From: Aplectana chamaeleonis
Lineage: Eukaryota; Nematoda; Chromadorea; Rhabditida; Cosmocercidae
Length of the DNA stretch: 64,000 bases
Direction of reading: 5' to 3'
Assembly (NCBI GenBank): GCA_029168955.1
Contig: JAPDOI010000876.1
Location: 1 to 64,000, forward strand
How positions within the stretch are numbered: the stretch's first letter is position 1; every line of letters starts with the position of its first letter. The notes under the pieces are model-generated. The model had not been told where the DNA came from and ran no database searches. It worked only from the letters and a program-made list of their open reading frames with translations. Below, piece after piece: positions 33,867 to 44,102 of the stretch. A program made the position numbers and the translations under genes.

Positions 33867-36800
33867 GACTTACTTGACTTAATCGGTTGGCTTTCGCCTG
33901 ACGCGGTCATCCCGCATCTTCACCGAGGTGTGCCGTCCTAGTAGTCAGCCGTGTCCATTTTTCACGGTCTTCAGCCACAATTTGAACACATTCCATCCAG
34001 CTGTCACTATTCCATTTCCTGCGAAACGAAACATCGCGCCTGAACTGTCTTTCGATGCCGAGTGACTTTAAATCCTCTTTAACCACATCCGTCCAGAACT
34101 TTCGCCTACGCCCAGGTGGCCGTTTCCAGACAGGATTTGGAAGCATTTTTAAAGCGTGTTGTACGAGACGATCCGGCGTTCTTCTTAGTATATGCCCGAG
34201 CAGTCGAAGTCGACTTTCCATTGCTGCTTGAGATGGTGTTAGGAGATGCTGGCACCTCCCTCGTGTCAAGCGTTGATGTACCGCGTCGATTTCCTTGTAA
34301 AGGTCTTCGTTATGGCATACACGCGGCCAGAAATATCGAAGCAAACGCCTAAAAAGCTTCCTCTCCGTGCAATCCAACCTTTCCATCTGCGTTTTCGGTG
34401 CTGCCCACGTCTCCGATCCGTACATCATGATAGGGCGTATAGCGGATAGGTAGACGCGCAACTTGACTTCCTTCGCGATGGTGGTAGACCACAAACACTT
34501 GGTTAGAGAATTGAATGCAGACGTAGCTTTCGCACATCGTTGTCGAATATCCGCTGCATAACTACCATCGTTCTTCAGCAAACAGCCCAAATAACAGAAA
34601 TCGTCCACCAGTTCGATACGTTGTCCGTCCACACAAACTCCCGTTAAAGGCCTCTGAGAGACCCACATCTGCTTGCATTTGTCGGGACGAAGACGAAGTC
34701 CATAGGCTGCGGCATACTCCGAAACGAGGTTCACAATCCTTTGCAGTTTTGCGTTGTTTTCAGCGAATAACACAATGTCGTCGGCGTACTCCAGGTCGAC
34801 AAGGGAGCGTCCTGATGGTGTTAGGATCACATCCGCAGGAAACTGTTCTGCAACTCTACGCATGATGTCATCAACGGCGAAGTTGAAAAGAAAAGGTCCT
34901 GCAATGGCTCCTTGCCTTACTCCTGTTTTCACCTCGAAAGCTGACGTAAATCCGACAGGTGTACGAACTGCCGCTGTTGTTCCTTTGTTCATGTCCTCGA
35001 TTAACCGAACATACTTTTCCGGGACTCCATCTGCTCGCAGAGCATTGAGCAATCGATCACGATGAGGAGAGTCGAACGCGGTTCAAAGTCCAAAAAAGCA
35101 AGCTGTAATGGCTTCGAAAACCGCTGCCACGATTCAATTACTCTTCTCACGACGAACACTTGGTCGATGGTCGATCTTCCAGGTCGAAAACCGGCTTGCT
35201 CATCTCTGGTCGTTCCTTCACGATGTTTGATAAGTCGCTCGAGAATGATACGTTCTAAAACCTTGTACATGACACGAAGTAGAGATTCCTCTGTAGTTCT
35301 TAGGATCCGTGACGGATAGCTTCTTGTGAAGAGGTACGATGATCGCATGTCTCCACGAATCGGGTATCCTTTCGCTCATCCATATGGCACGGATGGTGTT
35401 GGTCATTTCACGAATCCCAGACGGAGGAAGAGCTTTCAGCATTTCAGCAGTGATGTTGTCATCTCCACCTGCCTTTCCATTCTTCATTTTCCGGACACAA
35501 TCCAAAACTTCAGACTCAGTCGGCGGTTCCTCACTGACATCGTAATGTGCTCTCTGAACATGCGGGAGCTCAGGTACTGATGGCGCTGGACGATTCAGTA
35601 GTGAACTGAAGTAATCCTTCCATATTGGCAGCGTCGCATCACCAACTGCAACTCCATTGGTAGTGTTCAAGACAGGAGAACATCTCTTCATCTTCCCGCT
35701 ATACTGTCGCAGCAACGTGTAGGCTTTCTTCGGATTCTTCTCCTCCCAAGCCTTCTCGAACTCCTTAGCTCTACACGTCCACTCTCGTTCGCGGTCACTT
35801 TGAAGCTGCCGACGCAACTTCCTCCTCAGACGCTTCTCCTCCACGAAGTTTCCTGCAGTTCGGTGAGCACATACTCTGTTGTAGGTAGATGTTGTTTCTT
35901 CTGAGACGTAGGCGAACTTCTTCTTAGGCTGTACAACCGGGAGTGCCTCTTTCGAAGCGTCCTGGATGCACTTGACAAAAAGAATCCGCGTCGCAAAGTT
36001 TCTTCTTAGTCCGTACTCCGATGTGAATAGAAACGCGTTGTCGGAAATTCCTTCTGCACTCTTCATCTCTGAGACTTGTCATGTCAATCCTCTGGAGAGG
36101 CTGAGCCCCTCGCTTCCTCTTATGAATCCTCGCAGTGAAGTTCAACAGAACAGGACGGTGATCCGAATCGAATGCGACATCCCACACAGCTCTAGATCTT
36201 CGAATGTCCGATACTGGAATATTCCTCGTCAGGACATAGTCAAGCTGTAGTTTCAAAGTTGTCATCTTCCGCTTCCGCTGCTCTTCTGGAGATAGCCGGG
36301 TTGGTCCCTGCCACGTAAGCTGATGGCGGCGATGATTCCTCTTGAATGTCGATGCAATAATGAGACCACTGCGTTCACAAAAGTCGACAAGGCGGTAGCC
36401 ATTGTCCGATGTTTGCTCCACTGGGTAGAACCATTTACCGAGTACTTCGGATTCCTGATAAAGTCCCATCTTCGCATTTGCGTCAATCCCCACGACAACA
36501 GCATGTTGACAAGGTATCCTGGCCAGCAACGTAGTGAGTTCCTCATAAAACGCATCCTTCGAACTGTCTTCGGCGGTTTCAGTGGGCGCATGAGCACTCA
36601 CTATCCACAGATTGAATCCTCTGTGATCCCGCAGTCGTACGAATGCATTCCGACACGACGTTGAGCCGAACTCCTTGACCATACCATTGAAATCCTTCCT
36701 TACAGCTATTGCACAGCCTCCCACTCTCCTATCGTCAGCGTTACCGCAGTAGATGGTGTACTCTCCGACGCTGATGACGGGTCTATCCTTGAGGCGGGTT

Positions 36801-37144
36801 TCCTGCAAAGCAGCAAACGGTGCATGGAAATAGCTCAGAAGTCTGGATAGCGCAGTTTTTTGGATATCACTCGACAACGATCGACAGTTCAGGGTGGCGA
36901 AATTGTGGCTTGTGGCCAAAGACTCCATGACTCCCTAGGTACGGATCCTAAGGTGTTATGGACCAGAGGCCTTAGTGTGCCGGACGGCGACACCTTTATG
37001 CAATGTGCGGGATACTTTCGCGATATAGTTGTGCACGCTATATCGCTCAAACGTTCCCTGTGTACACTCAAACGTCTGCTGGGTTCAGTAGAAGCAGGGG
37101 CACCAACGAGCAGGTACCAACAGACTTGTATACACACCCCCTTT
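33867..37144 (-). mobile_element. RTE-type LINE, copy 2, complete 5' to 3'
   Basis: The element reads on the minus strand. The 5' end lies at about 37144-37139, the leader at 37139-36929, the coding region at 36928-33907 and a short 3' end at 33906-33867. The 3' end closes with repeated AAGTC-like units (TTAAGTCAAGTAAGTC in minus sense) in place of poly(A), as RTE elements do. The 13-bp duplications show target-primed insertion. Confidence 0.92.
33907..36928 (-). pseudogene. LINE ORF: APE endonuclease + reverse transcriptase, frameshifted
   Basis: The first frame (36928-35924) encodes the endonuclease: N14 of NCRSL, E43 of LQETRL, H113 of SAHAPTE, D149 and N151 of GIDANAKMG, D230 of LDYVL and D256/H257 of SDHRP. 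All expected APE-type catalytic positions are present. The frame then shifts near 35982, where a run of five A replaces the four in copy 1. Further shifts lie near 35290 and 35085. The last frame (35052-33907) holds GVRQGAIAGPFLFNFAVDD and the catalytic YADDIVLFAE box of the reverse transcriptase, then a thumb-like and C-terminal region to the stop. Order and motifs fit the RTE clade, whose protein nicks DNA and copies its own RNA there. This copy cannot make one intact protein. Confidence 0.92.
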
Positions 37145-37206
37145 TGGAGCCCGATGCGGGGCTCGAACCCGCGACAGCCAGATTAAGAGTCTGGTGCTCT
37201 GCCGAC
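37145..37206 (-). pseudogene. tRNA-Lys(CTT) 3' fragment with CCA, fused to LINE 5' end
   Basis: In minus sense it starts GTCGGCAGAGC in the D loop, passes the anticodon stem-loop CCAGACTCTTAATCTGG (anticodon CTT), the T arm GCGGGTTCGAGCCCCGC and the acceptor strand ATCGGGC, and ends T-CCA. The 62 nt plus the missing first 14 nt equal a 76-nt mature tRNA exactly. Nuclear nematode tRNA genes do not encode CCA, so the template looks like a mature tRNA. It lies between the target duplication and the LINE 5' end. Confidence 0.9.
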
Positions 37207-37219
37207 TACGACCACGTAT
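37207..37219. repeat. 13-bp target-site duplication, right
   Basis: TACGACCACGTAT, identical to 33854-33866. The tRNA-derived sequence begins at the very next base (37206, minus sense). Confidence 0.95.
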
Positions 37220-37363
37220 AAATTCAGCAACCCATCTTTCTATTGTTCTAATTGTAGGTGAACAATCATTATACACTTTTAACATTCGTTTTTGAATTTC
37301 TTTTGGTGCTACACTATCCAAAAATAAGAGTTTTATCACTGCACGATATTCAATTTTTTCCAT
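37220..37363 (-). pseudogene. mariner transposase, N-terminal HTH part
   Basis: The minus-strand frame from the ATG near 37363 gives MEKIEYRAVIKLLFLDSVAP and ends with IERWVAEF before the inserted DNA. This is the N-terminal helix-turn-helix that binds the mariner terminal repeats. The frame then runs by chance into the tRNA-like insert. Confidence 0.9.
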
Positions 37364-38695
37364 TGCTGTCACGGCGACACTAAATGGCTTGTAAACAAAG
37401 AATGAATTGACAGATTGAAATGAAACTTAACATGCGTTCATATGAAGAGTGTACCAACAAAACAAAAATTTTTTTGGCTAGTAGCAACGCCCTCTCTTAT
37501 CTTATCGAACGACAAATCTATTGAACAACCTGGTACATTACGACCAAGACCTGAAATTCGGCGCTGAGCGAGATACTCCACCATTAGGTTTCTGAATATC
37601 TCAGTACTCTGGTTATACTCGAACTTTCTACCAGCTTGATTGGGGACATATAGGCTATAAAACGGCGAAATTCACATGGTTCCTACCAGGAGTGTGCGGA
37701 AAATTCTTTTCGGTAAATTTTTTACCGAAACTTTTTACCGAATTTTTTTTTCGGTAAATACGGTAAAAACGGAAAATTCGGTAAAAATTCTGACTTCGGT
37801 TTTTTGGTGCCTACTGTCGTTCTCTGAGCCGAAATCCGGTCCGCAACAACGGGCTACGGCTGTTGCATCATGCGACGCGTGGTAATCGTACTGGGAGAAT
37901 GGTGAATCGTGCCGGGAACAAGTGGTCCCAGGAGATGAACACGTGTCGCATGATGCAATAGTCGTAGTCGGCAAATGCGGACCGGAATTCGGCCCAGAGA
38001 ACGACAGTATCCCATACGATAGCACAAATGACCCATAATATTTATGTATCATTTTCAGTAGTGCATGAGGATAGAGCAAATAATGAGTGAGTTTTACATA
38101 TTAAACTGAGCTCAACGGCTGAACTTGATCAGCAGGACCTTAATTTTGAGAAAAAGTAACATTTCAATATTTTCTGGTGTCAAGGCCTTTCTGTAGTCAC
38201 TCAAAATCAGACCAGCTGAGGAAAACATTCTCCCCACCTCAACTGTGCCAGGAGGCGCGCAAAAGTACTTATTGGTCAGTGAGGAAGGTGCGGGTACGAT
38301 GATTTAAAGGCAGTGTTCACGATGAAAAAATCTCTAGTTTTTTCACAGAAACGTGAGCTTTAGGTCCTACCGATGGAAACAGTGAAAAGAGAATCTTGAA
38401 AAACTCTCGGGAAGTGGGTGAAAATCGCGTGGGCCAGTCAACCCATTGGGCCACCCCGCCTCCCAAACTAATCCATTCTGAAGAAGCTTGAACACGTAAA
38501 CAGCCGGTCAGGAATGGTAATGGCTTCGATAAGTAGAAGTGGATAAGGTGGATCAGGTTATCTAATGGGAAGACTTCACTCCTTCACACCGGTCAATCCT
38601 TACAATCTCAACAATATGACGTCACACAAGAGGTCCTGCTTGGGCTTTCTCGTCACTTTCTGCAGTTCTTCCTGACGCTACTACCACAGTGAGGA

Positions 38696-39236
38696 GTATG
38701 GTATACTTTTTCGACACACGGTCGCGTCGCTCTGCACAGCGACAGCGACCGCCTCCCGCCCTTTAAATCTGTCGCTGTCGCAGTGCACTGCACAGCGACA
38801 GCGACAGTGGTAGCGATAGGCTATGGCACATTTGCAGTATGTCAGCCCTCCGCGACACGTCGCTGCGACCCACACGCGACATCTGTTCCTACGACGGCCG
38901 TTGCAGTTGCTTCGATACGGGTCCCGCCGCGATTTGTGTTACAGGCCATAAAACGACCAATGTCTCACCGTCGACTGCGTACCATGCGCCGCGCGACCGC
39001 ACGCGCGTCGGAAGCGAACGAGTTTTGCCCGCCGCGCGACGAGTTTTGGCCGCCGCGCGGCGCCCGAACCGTCGCGCGGCGGCCAAAACTCGTCGCGCGG
39101 CGGCTAAAACTCGTTCGCTTCCGACGCGCGTGCGGTCGCGGAGCGCGTGGTACGCAGTCGACGGTGAGACATTGGCCGTCTTATGGCCTGTAGATTGCAT
39201 GCCTGTCGCTCAATACAGCGACAAAGTATACCATAC
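38696..39236. mobile_element. GGTATAC-type element (level 4)
   Basis: GTATGGTATACTTTTTCGAC at the left and TGTCGCTCAATACAGCGACA followed by AAGTATACCATAC at the right. The interior matches 21968-22193 and 22196-22484 except for the palindrome inserted at 38940. Confidence 0.85.
38940..39192. mobile_element. TA-flanked 253-bp palindrome (level 5)
   Basis: TACAGGCCATAAAACGACC at the left and GGCCGTCTTATGGCCTGTA at the right. The arms run to the centre through CGTCGACTGCGTACCA and GGAAGCGAACGAGTTTTG blocks, so almost the whole element folds back on itself. The sequence without it is preserved at 22430-22470. Confidence 0.9.
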
Positions 39237-39974
39237 CCCCAAGCTCTTAACCTAACAGAATCAACAAAAAACTGGACATCCATGATTTATCGTGAACACT
39301 GCCTTTAACAATGGAGTCGTTCCAGAACTGCAGTGTATTCAGTGTTGTGTCGGGATCTTCGGAAAGATTTTTTCAAGTTACTGAAATATCTGCTTCAGAA
39401 CTCTGCTGACTTGGAAGTCTGTTGACATCTTTGAAAAAAATGTGCATTTCTCGGAGTAGTATTTCGCTAAGAAAAAGCACGTGACACAAAAGGTGAAGAG
39501 ATTGTTTGAGCATTCAAAAAGTAGACCAAAGGGTTAAAAAAGATTAACAAAAAGAAGGATGAACAAGGATATCGCGCCAAATGCATGACTTAACAGTAGC
39601 AAACCCGTGAAATACGAGTAAGAAGTAGGCCGATTAGGTGAAAAAACACCCATTTTTTTCGGTAAAAGTTTCGGTAAATTTCGAGAAAAACTCGGTAAAT
39701 CAAAATTTACCGAAAAACACCGGTAAATCCGGAAAATCGGTAAATTGGTAAACGGAAAATGCACACCCCTGGTTCCTACGCGTGCTGGTGCGGAGAGGAG
39801 GTTAGAGACAGTGAGAGAGCGTATGGCAGACGGAGACCGAGGCGACGCGCGCGCTGCTCGCGCCTCGAATGATGTGAATTTCGACGTTTTATGGAGGGTA
39901 TAACCTCTGAACCGCAAAAATGGACTTGTGCCTGAGCCTCTGCTTCCCATTTTTCTGAAATTATTCGTTTATAC

Positions 39975-40160
39975 GGCCGAATATTGGACCATTCGAATAT
40001 TCGAATACACAAATTATTCGAAAAATTAACTTTTTCGAATATTCGAATGAACAAATTATTCGAAAAATTAACTTTTTTTTCGAATATTCGAATAAACAAA
40101 TTTTTCAAAAGATTGACTTTTCCGAATAGTCGAATAAACGAATTATTCGGAATTCTGACT
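39975..40160. repeat. CGAATATTCGAATAAACAAATTA tandem units
   Basis: About four AT-rich units containing TTCGAATATTCGAATAAACA, each self-complementary, at roughly 45-50 bp spacing. Similar runs: 32745-32905 and 50110-50480. Confidence 0.7.
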
Positions 40161-40200
40161 TACCCGATTCCTTATACTTAAAGCAGTTATGTCCCGATGT

Positions 40201-40308
40201 TTGTATGTATGTATGTATGTATGTATGTATGTATGTATGTATGTATGTATGTATGTATGTATGTATGTATGTATGTATGTATGTATGTATGTATGTATGT
40301 GTGTGTGT
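40201..40308 (+). repeat. (GTAT)n microsatellite
   Basis: About 25 uninterrupted GTAT units followed by a short GT run. Four-frame open reading there is an artefact of the repeat. Confidence 0.98.
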
Positions 40309-40589
40309 GTAATTGTGTTTTCCCGTGGATCATCGGAATGGCCGATCAAAACAGGGATGAAATGGTACCAACATTTGCGTGGGTGGGACACTCATCGATT
40401 ACCAAAAAATCAGCCTGAATCACCTCTTGCGCGCCTCGGGGCAACCGAGTTTGTCCGTGGGGCGCAATTTTAGCCGTGGGTCATGAAAACCTCTATGAGT
40501 CATCCAGCGGTAGAAGTGCTACGCTCTAATCACGGCGACAGGTCTTCGGTAATATTTTACGGGACGCCGTACAGAATCTCGGGTTTGAT

Positions 40590-42040
40590 GAGTCTGCAGG
40601 ACAGCAGTGGTAGAGTGCAGGACCACAGTGGGAGTGTGCTTGACGTCAGTGGTAGTGCGCAGGACCCCTGTGGGAGTGTGCAGGACGTCATAAAAAGCGT
40701 GCAGGACCCCGGTGGGAGTGTGCAGGTCGTCATAGGAAGTGTGCAGGACCCCAGTGGGACTGTGCAGGCCGTCATGGTAAGTGTGCAGGACCCCAGCGGG
40801 ACTGTGCAAGCCGTCATGGTAAGTGTGCAGGACCCCAGTGGGAGTGCGCAGGACGTCATAGAAAGTGTGTAGGACCCCAGTGGGAGTGTGCAGGACGTCA
40901 TGCAAAACGGGCAGGAGTCCAGTGGGAATGTGCAGAACGTCGTAAAAAGCGTGCAGGACTACAGTGGGAGTGTGCAGGACGTCGTAGAAAGTGTGCAGGA
41001 CCCCAGTGGGAGTGTGCAGGTCGTTATAGGAAGTGTGCAGGACCCCAGTGGGACTGTGCAGGCCGTCATGGTAAGTGTGCGGGACCCCAGTGGGAGTGTG
41101 CAGGACGTCATAGAAAGTGAGCAGGACCTCAGTGGGAGTGTGCAGGACGTCATGGAAAACGTGCAGGAGCCCAGCGGGAATGTGCAGAACGTCGTGAAAA
41201 GCGTGTAGGACTACAGTGGGAGTGTGCAGGACGTCGTAGAAAGTGTGCAGGACCCCAGTGGGAGTGTGCAGGATCCAAATGGGAGTGCGCAGGACGTCGT
41301 AGAAAGTGTGCAGGACCCCAGTGGGAGTGTGCAGGTCGTTATAGGAAGTGTGCAGGACCCCAGTGGGACTGTGCAGGCCGTCATGGTAAGTGTGCAGGAC
41401 CCCAGTGGGAGTGTGCAGGACGTCATAGAAAGTGAGCAGGACCTCAGTGGGAGTGTGCAGGACGTCATGGAAAACGTGCAGGAGCCCAGCGGGAATGTGC
41501 AGAACGTCGTAAAAAGCGTGTAGGACTACAGTGGGAGTGTGCAGAACGTCGTAGAAAGTGTGCAGAACCACAGTGGGAGTGTGCAGGACCCAAATGGGCG
41601 TGTACAGGACGTCATAGAAAGTGTGCAGGACCCCAGTGGGAGTGTGCAGGACCCGAATGGGAGTGTGCAGGACGTCATAGAAAGTGTGCAGGACCCCAGT
41701 GGTAGTGTGCACGACCCAAATGGGAGTGTGCAGAACGTCGGAGGAAGTGTGCAGGACCCCAGTGGGAGTGTGCATGACCCAATTGGGAGTGTGCAGAATG
41801 TCATAGAAAGTGTGCAGAACGTCGGAGGAAGTGTGCAGGACTCCAGTGGGAGTGTGCAGGACCTAAACGGAGGTGTGCAGGACATCATAGAAAGTGCGCA
41901 GGTTCCCAGTAAGAATGTGCAGGACGTCATGGAATGGGTGCAGTACCCCAGTAGGTGCGTACAGGACGTCGTGAAATGTGTTCAGGACCCAGGTGGGAAT
42001 GTGCAGGACGTCATAGAGAGTTAGCAGGGCCGCAGTGGAA
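40590..42040. repeat. 21-bp minisatellite with higher-order blocks
   Basis: Two 21-bp units alternate: GTGCAGGACCCCAGTGGGAG(T) and GTGCAGGACGTCATAGAAAG(T). The landmark GGACTACAGTGGGAG occurs at 40956, 41208 and 41523, spaced 252 and 315 bp, both exact multiples of 21. Because 21 is a multiple of 3, long frames stay open on both strands (for example 418 codons on minus, 41775-40519). I see no reason to call them genes. Confidence 0.95.
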
Positions 42041-42059
42041 AACTGCAGGACGTCATGAA

Positions 42060-43174
42060 GAAAGTAGAATTGAATCAGCGAGATTTTCTCAATTTTTCAT
42101 GCAAAATCTTAGCCTTGTTTAGCGAAGAAAACAGATAGGAAATCATGTATCTTGAGAAGCGTGCAACGCGTTTCGAGGAGTACGCGAAACTCTGGAGACA
42201 CTTCCTAGCCAGTCTGACGAAACAATCAGCAGCTCCACTTCCGCATCATCTCTGTTCGTCACTCAATACAACCGCTCAGTCATTTTGATTCACTAACTTC
42301 CATAAACCAGTTTTATATTTGTTGAAAGTCTGAGCTTATCAAAATCTGCTTCACAAAAACATAAACATCCACGGACATATTTCATTTATTGAGAACCAAG
42401 GCATGGTGTTGGTCAACAAGGGAAACCACATCTAAAATGCGAGGGCTTTTTCCTTAACATGACAGGGATGGAAAAGCGAGAATAATAGGTTGGGAACATT
42501 ACAGACGGAAGGGCTCGTAAAGGCAGCGTGCTCTGCTCAGGAGAGTCCATACGGACACCAACTTTCGGATAGACGGAATTCAGTCAACACCGTTTTGTCA
42601 GAATATTATGCCTGAGGAAACTAGCGCACGTGAAAGTTTTCTTGAGCGAAAACCTCGCTAGGTCTCGCTAGTACCCGAATTATTCGAATATTTGACTATT
42701 CGTTTATTCTTCCGAATATTCATTTTCCGAATATTTGTTGACATACTCTTCTATCTATAACTCGTTTTTCGCCGTTTTTTGGTCATCATTGCTGCGATGA
42801 ATCATACATAGTACATTCAATTCCCAGTGAAAGCTCGAATACCATTTTCATCGTGGACACTGCCTAAAAATAATTCACATACTACAGGGAAACAGTCGGC
42901 TCCGCCCCCAATACCTCAAAAGCCAAACAGCGCACACCGCAATGGAAAAGAAACCAAGAACTTCGCTATTGCACATGCTACTGTTGAGCATCGCCGTATA
43001 TACATTTTTTCTGAAATTTCGAAGATCTTGGTCCCCTCTTCCGTTATTGGGAGCAGGCCGACTTTTTCTCTGCGTTTTCTCGTTTTGGCATCTTTCAATG
43101 TCCTCACCGCAAGCGCGGTGGACCATGAAACTTCTCACCACGCGCCATATGCGTGCTGTCCATGAAAAATGCAA
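42060..43174. other. no gene seen
   Basis: Contains a short run of TTCGAATATTTGACTATTCG-type repeats at 42675-42740 and a lone CATCGTGGACACTGCC terminus at 42850. The overlapping frames at 42827-43174 have no domain or splice support. Confidence 0.4.
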
Positions 43175-43333
43175 GTATAGGCTATGAAACGGCGAAATTC
43201 ACTTGGTCCCTACGCGTGCTGGTGCGGAGCGGAGGTTAGAGACATTGTGAAAGCATGGCGCAGACGGAGGCCGAGGCGTCGCGCGCGCCGCTCGCGCCTC
43301 GAATGATGTGAATTACGTTTTATAGAGGGTATA
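43175..43333. mobile_element. inverted-repeat element, uninterrupted relative of level 1
   Basis: TATAGGCTATGAAACGGCGA at the left, TGATGTGAATTACGTTTTAT at the right, with GGTCCCTACGCGTGCTGGTG inside. It shows the pre-insertion arrangement of 37649-39902. A TA run follows. Confidence 0.85.
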
Positions 43334-43916
43334 TATATATATATACTTATAAAAGAAAAATACGGTAGCTCTTGTCGATATGCTCTCATAAAAAGTGAAA
43401 ACAGACCTCAAATTCGTGTTCAGCACCCTAAGGAACCTCTTATAGGTTTGGACAGTGACACTGGTTAAACTGCCAGATAGTATTTTTGTAATTATCTCCG
43501 ATTTCCCGCATTTTCGGTGCATTTTCCGGAAATTGGTAAATCGGAAATCGAAATTCCGCTTGTCTCTGGTGTTGATATGGTAGGTTCTCTGAACGCGCGC
43601 CGGAATTCGCACCCTACTTCTTAAACTTCGTGGATTTCGAGTACATTGACCTCAATAATGAAATACATTTATTAAAGCGCTAATAATTAACCGGACTAGT
43701 GAACACTATCTATACATTATTGATCGATATTGATCAATTATAAAACAAATCACACATGACACAAAGATAATACTGAATTGAAAGAAACGATACTCATATA
43801 TGTATGAGACAAAGGTAGGAATAATAAATACCGATAAGCAAGTTTGACATATCACCGATGATTCACAGAAGAGTACCAATTCACTGTTTTCCGCTTCAAA
43901 ACCCGCAACGAATCGA

Positions 43917-44102
43917 TCAGAATCGAATCACAACATCATCGGAGGGCGAGCAGGAGTCGTCGCTTTCCAGCACCTCCGAACACAATGACCAAGGCTTCGG
44001 TTTTTGCATGGAATTCGTCACGGCTGTGGCCTTGGTGACGTCATATGACGTGGGACCGGGATCAGATGATCGTTGGCTGAGGACTCGGAGAATTTCACAG
44101 CA
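43917..44102 (-). CDS. last exon of unidentified gene
   Basis: 62 codons including the TGA, after acceptor CATTTCAG, phase 0. It starts CCEILRVLSQRSSDPG. The S/D-rich end may be a phosphorylation-prone tail (inference). Confidence 0.72.
   Translation of the reverse strand, partial: CCEILRVLSQRSSDPGPTSYDVTKATAVTNSMQKPKPWSLCSEVLESDDSCSPSDDVVIRF

Larger units (their letters stand above)
33412..37533 (-). mobile_element. mariner element, internally deleted and split by a LINE
   Basis: Terminal repeats CCAGGTTGTTCAATAAGTTT (left) and CCAGGTTGTTCAATAGATTT (right, inverted) both continue into TTGTCGTTCGATAA, and TA flanks both ends (33410-33411, 37534-37535). Without the inserted segment 33867-37206 and one copy of its 13-bp duplication, about 770 bp remain. 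Full mariners are about 1.3 kb, so the catalytic region was already lost. Confidence 0.93.
33182..37545. mobile_element. small foldback element broken by later insertions
   Basis: GGTCGTAATGTATTCCAGCC at 33187 is mirrored by CATTACGACC at 37536-37545, and AGGAGAGGCGG by CCTCACCTCTCTC at 33269. The intact relative is 11524-11675. If the palindrome 33291-33403 and the mariner 33412-37533 are removed, an element of about 130 bp remains. Confidence 0.55.
38304..39308. mobile_element. TTAA-flanked AGGCAGTG element (level 3)
   Basis: TTAA then AGGCAGTGTTCACGATGAAA at the left; TTTATCGTGAACACTGCCT then TTAA at the right. Same ends as 57269-57760. Probably piggyBac-type and non-autonomous. Confidence 0.87.
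37687..39771. mobile_element. hAT-like element (level 2), 2.09 kb
   Basis: Ends CAGGAGTGTGC and GCACACCCCTG, with the 8-bp direct repeat GTTCCTAC immediately outside (37679-37686 and 39772-39779). Subterminal regions are rich in TTTTCGGTAAATTT palindromes on both sides. No transposase frame. Both features fit a non-autonomous hAT. Confidence 0.87.
37649..39902. mobile_element. inverted-repeat element (level 1 of nest), interrupted
   Basis: Left piece TATAGGCTATAAAACGGCGA then AATTCACATGGTTCCTAC; right piece GTTCCTACGCGTGCTGG through GATGTGAATTTCGACGTTTT to GGAGGGTATA. The uninterrupted relative 43175-43333 runs straight from CACTTGGTCCCTAC into GCGTGCTGG, so 37687-39771 is a later insertion. 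Confidence 0.85.

Noticed and set aside
37145..37206. A working tRNA-Lys gene
   Set aside because: The first 14 nt (acceptor 5' strand and half of the D arm) are missing and replaced by mariner sequence, so it cannot fold into a full tRNA.
37085..37372. 95-codon minus-strand frame as one protein
   Set aside because: It is a chance fusion: mariner N-terminus reading into the tRNA fragment and LINE leader.
40189..40473. YVCM-repeat frames on both strands
   Set aside because: Translation of the GTAT microsatellite.
40519..41775. 418-codon minus-strand open frame with repeated VLHTPTGVLHT-type peptide
   Set aside because: The 21-bp period keeps frames open on both strands at once. There is no start context, splice site or non-repetitive domain.
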